The translations under genes were made by a program, and so were the position numbers. Of a DNA stretch of 30,959 nucleotides, positions 21,431 through 28,933 are shown in pieces. How positions within the stretch are numbered: position 1 is the stretch's first letter; each line of letters starts with the position of its first letter. The stretch spans positions 1-30,959 of the forward strand of contig CAJNDS010001164.1 in assembly GCA_905221605.1 (NCBI GenBank). Direction: 5' to 3'. Source of the DNA: Symbiodinium natans. Lineage: Eukaryota; Sar; Dinophyceae; Suessiales; Symbiodiniaceae. The notes below the pieces were generated by a model. The model saw nothing but the letters and a program-made list of their open reading frames with translations. It was not told the origin of the DNA and did not search any database.

Positions 21431-21542
21431 TTGGCTGGATTTGGGGCCAACTCTCAAGCCGACGAGGACCTCACACCTTCCGCCCAGTCCTCTGAGTATG
21501 ACAGTGGAGCGATGGGCTAAAGCGTCCACTGGATCCGGCCGG
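21431..21542 (+). ncRNA. Structured element family 2, copy b
   Basis: Exactly 112 nt, like copy a, but every helix differs in sequence and still pairs. Outer helix GGCTGGAT (21433-21440) with ATCCGGCC (21533-21540), one G-U, extendable by two wobble pairs. Hairpin 1 is GAGGAC (21464-21469) with GTCCTC (21487-21492). Hairpin 2 is CAGTGGA (21502-21508) with TCCACTG (21525-21531). The unpaired landmarks TGGGGCCAAC, AGTATGACA and GGGCT are kept. Confidence 0.55.
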
Positions 21543-21643
21543 ACTCCGTCGGGCAGGAGTCGAGGCACTGCTCCGGCCTGGCGTCGTCCCAACGCCAAGG
21601 TACCGGGACCAGCGCTCGTTCTCAGGAGGATCCCCGGCTTCCA

Positions 21644-21760
21644 GCTGGGTGAGGAACAAGCATGGAACCTGAAGAAGCCAAAAGAATCGGATCCAAGCAG
21701 GTGAAGTGTTCAGGGGCGCTTCGAATCCGTGCTCAAGCCTCTTAAGCCCTGAGCGTCAGC
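21644..21760 (+). ncRNA. Structured element family 1, copy 1
   Basis: P0 GCTG/CAGC (21644-21647 with 21757-21760). P1 GAGG/CCTC (21651-21654 with 21738-21741). Internal loop AACA opposite CAAG. P2 AGCATGGA/TCCGTGCT (21659-21666 with 21726-21733, one G-U). P3 ACCTG/CAGGT (21667-21671 with 21698-21702). P4 GAAGTG/CGCTTC (21703-21708 with 21717-21722). The helices abut without spare bases. The 3' strand between P1 and P0 is TTAAGCCCTGAGCGT. About 100 bp downstream is also shared with copy 2. Confidence 0.65.
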
Positions 21761-22042
21761 GAGCGGGAAACTGCCTGAGACACCGGAACACTGACAGAAG
21801 CTAACGCAGGAAACCCTAAAGCACAGCCCAGAATCAGAAGCATGGCCCAAGTCCTCGACCTCATAACTGACCCGCCGCCGAAAGCACCGGCTCGAGCAAA
21901 CAAAGCTAGCGGTCGACCCGGACATACCTGCTGCAAAGCAGGACAATGTCGGCACGGACCCCAGCGCTTCTTGGACTTTCCGGTGCAACCGAGTTCCAAG
22001 TTCGTGCCTGCATCTCGTAAGGCCTTCCTGAAGCGAACGCAG

Positions 22043-22194
22043 AGGTCGAGGAGGTGAGGAACATCATCGAACCCTCATGCATGGCCTTGCCCTCTTATGA
22101 TAGCTGCCGCAACAAGCTCGGCAGGACCAGGAAGTACCGGATGCTGAAGCAGGATTACATCAGGACGAATCCGACTCTCGAGCCCTTCGAGATC
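22043..22194 (+). CDS. Candidate exon, 152 nt, unknown protein
   Basis: Proposed from an acceptor AACGCAG before 22043 and a donor GTAGTC at 22195. One frame reads VEEVRNIIEPSCMALPSYDS, then CRNKLGRTRKYRMLKQDYIR and TNPTLEPFEI, a normal-looking mix of acidic, basic and hydrophobic residues with no stop. The frame runs on to a stop soon after the proposed donor, which favours splicing. No domain recognised. It may belong to the same transcription unit as the exons at 23310 and 24541. Confidence 0.4.
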
Positions 22195-22632
22195 GTAGTC
22201 CTGGTCTGCGCCCTAACTATCCAGAACGCATGACAAGTGAAGCTCCAGAAAAGACTGCCGTCAATCCACAGCCGAGGTGTTCCTGCTCACCAACGACGCT
22301 TGGATGGTAAGGCACTGCAGACGTGACTACAGGCTAGCTTCCGCTCGTAACTTGGCCGAGCAACATCAGCAAGACGAGCAACCGCGTGCCAGGAAGTGGG
22401 AGCGAGTCGACATCAGATGCGGCAAAGCGCGACCCGACTGATTTCAGTAAGTATGAGCCAGCAAAAGCCTAGCCAGCAAAAGATCCCAAATCAAGACGCC
22501 CCATGCAACCAAGGAGCCCTATGAACGAATGAGATGCGAAGACTTCCTGGCACAACCGAAGGCGCTTCGCTGAAAATAACTGAAGCACCGCGGACCTGAA
22601 AGTACCCAGCTCAGTAGAGGGAACCCCGGCAA
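22195..22632. other. Probable intron
   Basis: About 440 bp between the candidate exon and element copy 2. No motif seen. Confidence 0.3.
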
Positions 22633-22751
22633 ACTGGATGAGGAACAAGCATGGAACCTGAAGAAGAGCCCAAAGGCTCGGATCCAAACAGGTGAAGTGT
22701 TCAGGGGCGCTTCGAATCCGTGCTCAAGCCTCTTAAGCCCTGAGCGTCAGT
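22633..22751 (+). ncRNA. Structured element family 1, copy 2
   Basis: P0 ACTG/CAGT (22633-22636 with 22748-22751), where copy 1 has GCTG/CAGC: a compensated pair change. P1 GAGG/CCTC, P2 AGCATGGA/TCCGTGCT and P4 GAAGTG/CGCTTC are as in copy 1. P3 ACCTG/CAGGT carries an extra inner hairpin, GAGCC-CAAA-GGCTC. It shares about 100 bp of 3' flank with copy 1, so the pair derives from a duplication of about 225 bp or a longer element. Confidence 0.65.
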
Positions 22752-23309
22752 GAGCGGGAAACTGCATGAGACACCGGAAGACCGACAAGAGCTAGCTACC
22801 GCAGGAAACCCTAAAGCACAGCCCGGAATCAGAAGCACAACCCAAATCCTCGACCTCAACCGAAAGCACCGGCTCGAACCCACAAAGCTGAGTGGAGTTA
22901 GCCTGCAAGATGCTCCCGCGAGGAAAACTAGGCAAGCGTGCTCTCGTGTGAGTCCCAATGCAGCAGGCATCCCGGAGCTTCGAATGACCTGCCAGGAGCA
23001 CTCGCGCGTCGCCTCAGAAAGTTCCGGTTCATAGTCGCAGCGGCAAGGAGGAGGCTGGACAAGAGAGCCAAGCCTGAAACACTCCTCGCTCCACTGTTCC
23101 GGACCTCTGCAGGAAATACCTCCGAGTTCTAGAGCTCCGGGCTCGGCGAACTCTTAGGCACTGTTTATAGGACCCGTCCGTGCAAGACGTGCTCATGCAA
23201 TCGTGCAGTGCTCGTGCTCAAGGCTTCGCCACCGGACAGAACGTGTACTACGAGCCCGGCCCTCAGCAACCCTCCGACTGAACCAGTCAAGCGACGAACT
23301 CCCTCGCAG
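22752..23309. other. Probable intron or spacer
   Basis: Starts with the flank shared with 21761-21870 (CGGGAAACTG, then CGCAGGAAACCCTAAAGCAC). The remainder has no gene I can support. Confidence 0.3.
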
Positions 23310-23383
23310 GCCAGGGATGAGCGAAGGCGAAGACGGCACCATCATCGAATTCGACGGACGACGATGGGTGCCGCTGGCCCAGG
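23310..23383 (+). CDS. Candidate exon, 74 nt
   Basis: Bounded by CCTCGCAG and a GT donor at 23384. The frame reads PGMSEGEDGTIIEFDGRRWV followed by PLAQ. The sequence looks genuinely coding (alternating acidic and hydrophobic residues ending in a basic-aromatic patch). Family unknown. It could also be the start of a short ORF from the ATG at 23317 to the stop at 23404-23406. Confidence 0.4.
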
Positions 23384-23841
23384 GTCATTTCCGACAGAAC
23401 GTGTAACAAATGCAACCAAACAAGCTGCATGACGAAGCCCAGGCCCTGCCTGGATCTCAACGGCAACAGAGTCAAATGATCTCCAGGCAGGGGGCTTCGA
23501 GCTGACACAACAAGTGAACGTAAACATAAGACAGAGAACCACTGCAGTTTACATGCCACAATGCATATGATGCATTGCTGCACCCCTGCCAGCGCAGGTC
23601 CGAAACCCCACGGAAACCGTGAGAGCAGGTGAAGCACCGCAGGAGATGCTCAGAGAAGCAAAAGCAAAGAGGGCTCAGGTCTCATTCTGCTTCGTCGTGT
23701 TGCGTTGTGATGTGCACACCTGCCATGTTGCTATCCCACGATACAGTAGTCATTACTTTAGAAGCTCATTGGCTCCGCCAAACAGCGCCACGGCCCCGAA
23801 TTTTCACAATGAACCAACGCGCACCTTCGTTGTTGCTGCTC
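23384..23841. other. Probable intron with duplicated right part
   Basis: No gene seen. From about 23714 (CACACCTGCCATGTT) the sequence parallels 25229 onward: CTCATTGGCTCCGCCAAA, AGCGCCACGGCCC and TTGCTGCTCGACCTGG occur in both, leading into element copies 3 and 4. Confidence 0.4.
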
Positions 23842-24050
23842 GACCTGGGTGGGGAACAACCGCAAGGGCCTCAAACGACAAATAAACAGAGACCAGCAGG
23901 CGGAGCAGTCAGAGCTGCTCCCAACGCTTGCGGTCAAGCCCCTTAAGCTCTGAGCGTCAGGTCTCCGCTGCAAGCAACCAGCTCTCGACAAGTACAAGCA
24001 GAAATAGAGTCCAGCCGACAGCGGAGGCAAGCAGAGAAGTCGAATCCTGA
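23714..24050 (+). repeat. Larger repeat around element copy 3
   Basis: About 340 bp homologous to 25229-25560. It includes upstream flank, the structured core and about 85 bp of downstream flank (CTCCGCTGCAAGC, then AGCAGAAATAGAGTCC versus AGACATAGAAACGGAATCC). The flanks are diverged with small indels, so the duplication is not recent. Confidence 0.8.
23842..23963 (+). ncRNA. Structured element family 1, copy 3
   Basis: P0 GACCTG/CAGGTC (23842-23847 with 23958-23963). P1 GGGG/CCCC (23851-23854 with 23939-23942). Internal loop AACA/CAAG. P2 ACCGCAAG/CTTGCGGT (23859-23866 with 23927-23934). P3 GCCT/AGGC (23868-23871 with 23898-23901). P4 GGAGCAG/CTGCTCC (23902-23908 with 23915-23921, loop TCAGAG). 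The 3' asymmetric strand TTAAGCTCTGAGCGT is conserved. Confidence 0.7.
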
Positions 24051-24540
24051 CGATTGTGTTGCACGCTTGCGGTGCGTAGGCGATTGCACTATGCATCCTT
24101 GGAGAGCCTCAAGACAAAAAAGGCCCTGAGCGCCTGTCAGCCGGTAAACACCCAATATATTTACAGACGTTCGCAGACAAACCTCCGCGTGACCCAGTTA
24201 GCCTGCAAAGAAAGCCCAAAACAAGTACGACTCCTACAACTAGCTGATTGCTCAGCCCATCTGCAGTTTTTGGCTCTAAAAAAAAAGCCTCACAACCCAG
24301 AGCCAGATTCAGCCCGAGCTGAGGGCGCCACCAAGCAATGGGACGCCGCGCACGCAAGCAAACTCAACGCGGTGCCCAGGCAAAGCCACATGATCAGAAA
24401 CGCGTCGACAGCAAACTCTAAGCACCTGACGGACCCCCGACAACAGGTTCCGCGGTCGCTGAGCCTACCTGACTCCGCTCCGGCCCCGGACAGAGTATAG
24501 AGTGCACAGAACTACGCGTCCCAGATTGCCCATGCTTGAG
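23964..24540 (+). other. Probable intron before exon A
   Basis: About 580 bp after element copy 3. No gene recognised. It ends in AG at 24539-24540 (TGCTTGAG) before exon A, without an obvious long pyrimidine tract, unlike the paralogous site at 28662. Confidence 0.4.
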
Positions 24541-24603
24541 GCGCGTGTGGCCGAGTACTTCAGCTTCGTGCCGCCGGATGTCCCACAGGAAGAGGCCAGC
24601 CAA
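24541..24603 (+). CDS. Exon A of an unidentified multi-exon gene (63 nt)
   Basis: Phase-0 exon of 21 codons reading ARVAEYFSFVPPDVPQEEAS followed by Q. It starts after an AG and ends at a GT donor (GTCAGA, 24604). The paralogue A' at 28663-28725 is the same length, in the same phase, and reads DEAVESLFFVPPDAQDTEAG; its GT donor is at the identical codon position. FVPPD is conserved. The matching boundaries in two diverged copies are the main evidence that this is a real exon. Family not recognised. Confidence 0.65.
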
Positions 24604-24700
24604 GTCAGAAGTCTTCCTAAACAAGTACCTACCATCTCCAAGATATCCACCTCTCAGAATAGCTCTAAAAGGCCCCGAACCGATGAACCGCTTCGCTCAG

Positions 24701-24806
24701 GTCGTGACCGTACCAACGGTGATCGAGGGGAACACGGTCATCCTCTTCGAGTTCATGGTCTCCTTTTGGGATGCGATGACTGAGGAGCAGCCGCGGCCTG
24801 AGAACA
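24701..24806 (+). CDS. Exon B (106 nt), unidentified gene
   Basis: Begins after GCTCAG (24695-24700). The intron from A to B is 97 nt, GT-AG. Reads VVTVPTVIEGNTVILFEFMV then SFWDAMTEEQPRPEN. The paralogue B' (28829 on) reads TVSVAVIIEGNIYLSIHFMA then EFWNGLTAKQ, sharing VIEGN/IIEGN, FM, FW and the T-x-x-Q spacing without gaps over 30 codons. The right end is a GC donor (GCAAGC, 24807) in phase 1, which fits the two leading bases of exon C. The hydrophobic middle may be a buried strand-helix pair; no known domain recognised. Confidence 0.65.
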
Positions 24807-25010
24807 GCAAGCAAAAGCACATGAACGCATGACACCATGCGTGCCAACCAAGAAGCAGTGCTAACGAACCCCACGCACGAACCACTCGCCGCATGCGCCT
24901 CGCCCAGGCAATGGTGTTGCATCCGCAAGCTCGTCGAGCGCCACCAACGCGGAGAAGCCCGCGCCTCAGCAACCGAGATGCCACAATTTAGGATCTGCTG
25001 CCAAGCTCAG

Positions 25011-25107
25011 CACAACCAATCGTGCAGGAGATGTTCCTCCAGTTCTGCGAGCGGTGCACGCCGGCCAAAGTGCCCGATCAGATGCAACCGTACATAGAAG
25101 ACGTCCC
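25011..25107 (+). CDS. Exon C (97 nt), unidentified gene
   Basis: Begins after GCTCAG (25005-25010). The intron from B to C is 204 nt with a GC donor. Reads QPIVQEMFLQFCERCTPAKV then PDQMQPYIEDVP. The paralogue C' reads EPVLQLCECCIGKVPSKMLS then AMEKVP: QE, LQ-x-CE-x-C, KVP and the terminal VP are shared. Where C' has a GT donor (GTAGGT, 29270), C has GAACGA, implying a GA donor as dinoflagellates are known to use, or a decayed site. The phase-2 end fits the start of exon D. Confidence 0.6.
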
Positions 25108-25892
25108 GAACGAAAAGAGTCAGGACTAGATTACAGTAGCGTGAGTACGTGCGCGAAACACAAGAGCAGGCAGCCGGAAAAGAATGATCAACACCCCGAC
25201 GCAATGCAGCAAGGAAACTAAAAATAAGCACACCTGCCATGTTCGTATCCCACGAGAACAATATACTCGTTACTTTGGAAACTCATTGGCTCCGCCAAAA
25301 AGCGCCACGGCCCAAGTTTTCACAATCAACGAGCACTTTCGTTCTTGCTGCTCGACCTGGGTGGGGAACAACCGCAAGGGCCTCAGACGATAATTAAACA
25401 CAAACAAACAGGCGGAGCAGTCAGAGCTGCTCCCAACGATTGCGGTCAAGCCCCTTAAGCTCTGAGCGTTAGGTCTCCGCTGCAAGCTGCCAGCTATCTA
25501 CAAGTACAGACATAGAAACGGAATCCAACCGACGGCAGAGGCAGGCAGAATAGCGTACCGCTTGCCCCAGGTCAACTCGAACCTTCTACCCCAAAGCCCT
25601 CAGAGAGGAGTCGATCTCGCAGCTGTTGTGGATTCAAGAGATGCAGTGAAACTAGACAATCAGAGAGTCAGTCATGACTCGTGCAAAGCAACATTCAAGT
25701 TCGCGTGACTGACTGGCAACAAAGCATGGCATATAAAGAGTCAGATTCAGCAGCAACCAAAACCTCACTCATCCGATAGAGTTCGCTCCGCGAAGCTCAC
25801 TCCACGCAAGATGTCCTTCGCGAAGCTCTCAGACTACCTTTGCAGGCAGCAGCAATATTAGCAGTGCAATTCATAAACACGCAAAGATGCAG
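25108..25892 (+). other. Proposed intron containing element copy 4
   Basis: 785 nt from the apparent GA donor of exon C to GATGCAG before exon D. The phases match (one leading base completes a Pro codon). It contains a whole family 1 copy (25354-25475) and its repeat flanks (25229-25560). Nothing else was recognised in the interval. Confidence 0.45.
25354..25475 (+). ncRNA. Structured element family 1, copy 4
   Basis: P0 GACCTG with TAGGTC (one G-U in place of G-C). P1 GGGG/CCCC. P2 ACCGCAA with TTGCGGT; the innermost pair seen in copy 3 is lost here (G opposite A). P3 GCCT/AGGC, P4 GGAGCAG/CTGCTCC. Internal loop AACA/CAAG and the 3' strand TTAAGCTCTGAGCGT are intact. It lies entirely within the proposed intron from exon C to exon D. 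Confidence 0.68.
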
Positions 25893-25948
25893 CCCTGAGG
25901 ACACACTCAACCACGAGCTGGAGAACGAGTACGACAAGCTGTACCCGC
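25893..25948 (+). CDS. Candidate exon D
   Basis: Frame reads PEDTLNHELENEYDKLYPQ, a charged helical stretch, entered in the phase left by exon C. The right boundary is uncertain: the frame stays open to a stop after ESLRKDR (25997-25999), and a GC donor after CCGCAG (25949) would join it in phase to exon E. No family recognised. Confidence 0.4.
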
Positions 25949-26027
25949 AGGCCCGGTGCGACACTCTGCCACCCGAAAGTCTCCGCAAAGACCGCTAAGG
26001 AAAGGAAGCTCACAAGCTTCATTCAGT

Positions 26028-26110
26028 GGGGCGAGCGCCGGTACATCTTCACCTACGCGGCGCACGACTACGAGAGCTTTCGCTCGATCGTGGCCCGCGT
26101 CGTGAAGATG
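26028..26110 (+). CDS. Candidate exon E
   Basis: Frame reads WGERRYIFTYAAHDYESFRS then IVARVVKMRQ after an acceptor CATTCAG. It has strong coding character (aromatic-rich, GC-rich third positions). An upstream in-frame extension (TAKERKLTSFIQ) is possible. The right boundary is not fixed, because the frame remains open for another 130 codons. Overlapping minus-strand frames look like shadows. Confidence 0.45.
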
Positions 26111-26305
26111 CGCCAGGCCCTCAGCCAACGGCAACCGCAGCCTGCCTCTCCTTCCGTGTTAGTCCCGACAGCAAGCCCACAAGAATTGACTCTAGTACAT
26201 AACTGCGCTGTTCCGCTCAGGCGGCGGCTACGAGCTGAGACGGCACGAGGCTCAGACATCGACAGAACGTCCAAAAAACCCTGCAGCGAATGTGAGTCGC
26301 CGCAG

Positions 26306-26386
26306 AACCTTTTCAAGCCGAGGTCGGACAACGGCCGCTGGATCGATCCCCTGGACGATCCCGTCTTAGCCGGTCTGACCTTGCAG
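26306..26386 (+). CDS. Candidate exon F (81 nt)
   Basis: 27 phase-0 codons between CGCCGCAG and a GTAGGC donor: NLFKPRSDNGRWIDPLDDPV then LAGLTLQ. The residue pattern looks coding and both sites are reasonable. It is in the same reading frame as exon E, so E and F could alternatively be one exon of a 142-residue open frame ending at 26518. Confidence 0.45.
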
Positions 26387-26700
26387 GTAGGCGTGAAGCT
26401 CGCCACGGCCTCAACACCAGTCAAAGCTGAGCGTAGCCGAACCTTAGCTCAACCACAGACTCCCCAAAAGCAGAAGCCTCCGTCCGCTCAGGTCCAACTC
26501 GCACGCTGGGTGAGATGAGCGCGCCGACCGCAGCAGTGCGTGCGCGGCGGCGAAAAGAGAAGAAGCCAGCAAGAAGCGCACAAGCAAGCCGAATGAAAGC
26601 ACCTGCAGCAGCTCATGAACAGCACAACGAACAGGCAGACCTCCAAAAGTTCCACGCAGCAGAAGCTACACACATACATAATAATACGTCTCTTTCCCAT
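26387..26700. other. Probable intron or 3' region
   Basis: No distinct feature beyond continuation of the open frame to 26518. It ends in TACGTCTCTTTCCCAT, which begins the block duplicated 947 bp downstream. Confidence 0.3.
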
Positions 26701-26813
26701 AGATCTGGGTGGGGAACAGCCGCAAAGCCCCCATGCGAAAGCAGGCGGGCGAAGCAGTCAGAGCTGCTTCCCACGTTTGCGGTCAAGCCCCTTAAGCTCT
26801 GAGCGTCAGATCT
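26701..26813 (+). ncRNA. Structured element family 1, copy 5
   Basis: P0 AGATCTG/CAGATCT (26701-26707 with 26807-26813). P1 GGGG/CCCC. P2 GCCGCAAA/TTTGCGGT (26719-26726 with 26776-26783, one G-U). P3 is a long arm, 26727-26750, closed by a GAAA tetraloop (TGC-GAAA-GCA). P4 GAAGCAG/CTGCTTC (26751-26757 with 26764-26770). Relative to copy 3, compensated changes are seen in P0 (C-G to T-A), P2 (G-C to A-T) and P4 (G-C to A-T). Confidence 0.7.
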
Positions 26814-26849
26814 CCAACAAGAGACTGCACAGCCTTCAAAGCGCCAAAG

Positions 26850-27110
26850 CCAGTAGCCCGGCCTCGAAACCAAGCTCTTCTCGACCCATCGAGGAGCCCA
26901 GCCTTGAAGACCCAGAACTTCTCGACCCCTCGAGGGGCCCAGCCTTGAGACCAAGATCTTTTTGACCCCTTGAGAGACCCAGCCTTAAGACCAAGAAGTT
27001 CTTGACCCCTCGAGGGACCCAGCCTTGAAAGCAAGATCTTTTTGACCCCTCCAGGGGCCCGGCCCTACGACCAAGAACTTGTTGACCCCTCGAGAGGCCC
27101 AGCCTGCAAA
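26850..27110. repeat. 40-bp tandem repeat, array 1
   Basis: About six copies with CTTGACCCCTCGAGGGGCCC and AGCCTTGAGACCAAGA as landmarks. Each contains a CCTCGAGG-like palindrome. The array adjoins the purine tract. Confidence 0.88.
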
Positions 27111-27625
27111 CCGAAAGAGACAGGAAAGAGAGAGGAAACAAAAAGTAAAGAGAAAGCAAAGAAAAATGAAACGCACAGGAAACACAAAGGAAACGGAAAG
27201 CAAAGATAAAGGAAAGAGAGAAAAACCAGAAAGGAAACAGAAAGGAAAGAGAGAAAAACCAGAAAGGAGCGAGAAACAAAAGAACGAGAAAAAAAAACAT
27301 AGAAGAAAAAGAAAGGCAAGAGAGAGGAAATAAAAAGGAAAGAGGAAAGAAACAGAAAAGAAAGAGAAAGGAAAGAGAAAGCAAAGAGAACGAAAAGAGA
27401 AAGGAAAAGAAAAGAAAGATACAGAAAACAGAAAGCAAAGAGAAGGGAAAGAGAGAAACACAAGAAAGGAAAATTAAAGAAAAGACAAAGAAGAAAGAAA
27501 AGAAAGATAAAGGAAATAAAAACGAAAGAAAAAACAAAGACAACAGAAAAAAGCAAGAGACAGCAAAGAGAAAGGAAAAAGAAAGCAAAGAGAAAGGTAA
27601 GAGAAATGAAGGAGAAACGACACGT
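27111..27625 (+). repeat. Long purine tract 1 (GAAAGGAAAGAGAAAG-like)
   Basis: About 515 nt in which the + strand is almost entirely A and G, built from irregular GGAAA/GAGAAA pieces. The complementary strand gives long Phe/Ser/Leu-rich open frames, an artefact of composition. Suitable for triplex (H-DNA) formation. Confidence 0.92.
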
Positions 27626-27647
27626 ACATGATACGTCTCTTTCCCAA

Positions 27648-27760
27648 AGATCTGGGTGGGGAACAGCCGCAAAGCCCCCATGCGAAAGCAGGCGGGCGAA
27701 GCAGTCAGAGCTGCTTCCCACGTTTGCGGTCAAGCCCCTTAAGCTCTGAGCGTCAGATCT
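27648..27760 (+). ncRNA. Structured element family 1, copy 6
   Basis: Same structure and almost the same sequence as copy 5, as part of the duplicated block, so it gives no independent covariation. Confidence 0.7.
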
Positions 27761-27809
27761 CCAACAAGAGACTGCACAGCCTTCAAAGCGCCAAAGCAAG
27801 TAGCCTGGC

Positions 27810-27985
27810 CTTGAAACCAAGATCTTCTTGACCCATCGAGGAGCCCAGCCTTGAAGACCCAGAACTTCTTGACCCCTCGAAGGGCCCAGCCTAGCAACCG
27901 AGATCTTCTTGACCTTGACCCCTCGAAAGACCCAGCCTTAAGACCAAGAACTTCTTGACCCCTCGAGGGGCCCAGCCTTGAAACC
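27810..27985. repeat. 40-bp tandem repeat, array 2
   Basis: About four copies of the same 40-bp unit, followed by a second purine tract. One further copy stands at 28190-28225 beyond that tract. Confidence 0.85.
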
Positions 27986-28185
27986 GAAAGACAAAGAAAC
28001 CGAGAGTCCGAGAGGAAAGAGAAAGGAAAGAGAGAGGAAAGAGAAAGGGAAGCGAAGGGAAAGTGAAAGGAAAGAGACAGGAAAGAGAAAGGAAAGAAAA
28101 AGGAAAGAAACAGAAAGCAGGAAAGGACAGAGAGAAAAAAGAGAGAAGACAGAGAAAGGAAAGAGAAAGGAAAGAAAAAAACACG
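27986..28185 (+). repeat. Purine tract 2
   Basis: About 200 nt of A/G-rich + strand, homologous in style and position to 27111-27625 but shorter. Confidence 0.9.
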
Positions 28186-28225
28186 TGGACCCTGAGCCCC
28201 TGAACCCCTCGAGAGGCCCAGCCTG

Positions 28226-28513
28226 GAGGAGCGCACGCAAACGCCTTAGCACTGCGGCTCTAGTCACTCCAGTGAGGGTATACTTCGACTCCGCAGTACA
28301 ACGCGACGCCATGCCCCGACAACGAGAACCCAAGGGAGCACATCGACAGGCTCAGGAGGCAGGCCCTCGCCCAAGCAAGCCGCGCAGCAGACCATGCAAG
28401 CCTCGCACGCGCGCTCGCAAAAAGATTGGCAATAAGAACGTGCCAGGTCAAACAAAGCAGAAACACGAGCGACGCCACTCACAACGACAGCAACAATGCA
28501 GCGGGCCCAGACA
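28226..28513 (+). other. Spacer, no gene assigned
   Basis: GC-rich DNA with a basic open frame; nothing recognised. It leads into the CT microsatellite. Confidence 0.3.
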
Positions 28514-28546
28514 ATGCCCTCTCTCCCTCTCCCGATCGATCTCTCC

Positions 28547-28631
<85 letters not shown>

Positions 28632-28633
28632 AT
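28514..28633 (+). repeat. CT microsatellite
   Basis: About 120 nt of pyrimidine: CTCTCCCTCTCCC at the left, then a nearly pure (CT)n run of about 75 nt with one G interruption at 28621. It ends about 28 nt before the acceptor of exon A', so it may act as that intron's pyrimidine tract. Confidence 0.93.
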
Positions 28634-28662
28634 TGTCTCACGAACTCGCACCGACTGCTCAG

Positions 28663-28725
28663 GACGAAGCCGTGGAGTCCCTCTTCTTCGTGCCGCCCGA
28701 TGCACAGGACACCGAGGCAGGACGG
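28663..28725 (+). CDS. Exon A' (63 nt), paralogue of exon A
   Basis: Follows CTGCTCAG. Reads DEAVESLFFVPPDAQDTEAG then R in phase 0, and ends at a canonical GTAAGT donor (28726). Same length and phase as exon A, 4122 bp downstream of it. The clean donor here supports the matching boundary in copy A. Confidence 0.7.
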
Positions 28726-28828
28726 GTAAGTACACTCCAAAGATACTGTAAGTCTGTAAGTATCCAATCGTAGCAGCGCCGCACATATCACGTATCAAAA
28801 GACACGCATGCACCGCAACATGCCTCAG

Positions 28829-28933
28829 ACCGTGAGCGTCGCCGTGATCATCGAGGGGAACATATACTTATCCATCCACTTCATGGCCGAGTTCTGGAAC
28901 GGCCTGACTGCAAAGCAGTCGAAGGCCCAGTTT
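28829..28933 (+). CDS. Exon B', paralogue of exon B
   Basis: Follows TGCCTCAG; the intron from A' is 103 nt, GT-AG. Reads TVSVAVIIEGNIYLSIHFMA then EFWNGLTAKQSKAQF. The right end is a GC donor (GCAGTA at 28934) or a GT donor three bases later. Offset from exon B is 4128 bp. Confidence 0.65.

Larger units (their letters stand above)
26670..28190 (+). repeat. Tandem block duplication (offset 947 bp)
   Basis: The order TACGTCTCTTTCCCA, family 1 element, GAGACTGCACAGCCTTCAAA, 40-bp repeat, purine tract occurs twice. The first element starts at 26701 and the second at 27648. The element and its 3' flank are almost identical between copies, while the 40-bp and purine parts differ in length. Confidence 0.88.

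Noticed and set aside
21717-21729. GCTTCGAATCC, close to a tRNA B box, in copies 1 and 2
   Set aside because: Flanks do not form a T-stem, no A box was found, and these bases are explained by helices P4 and P2 of the structured element. Copies 3-7 lack it.
24268-24286. TTTTTGGCTCTAAAA, resembling part of the dinoflagellate spliced leader
   Set aside because: Only a nine-base core matches; the conserved CCGTAGCCA start and CAAG end with donor are missing.
26836-28236. Minus-strand frames rich in Phe, Leu and Ser that look like membrane proteins
   Set aside because: They are the complement of the purine tracts; the hydrophobicity is a composition artefact.
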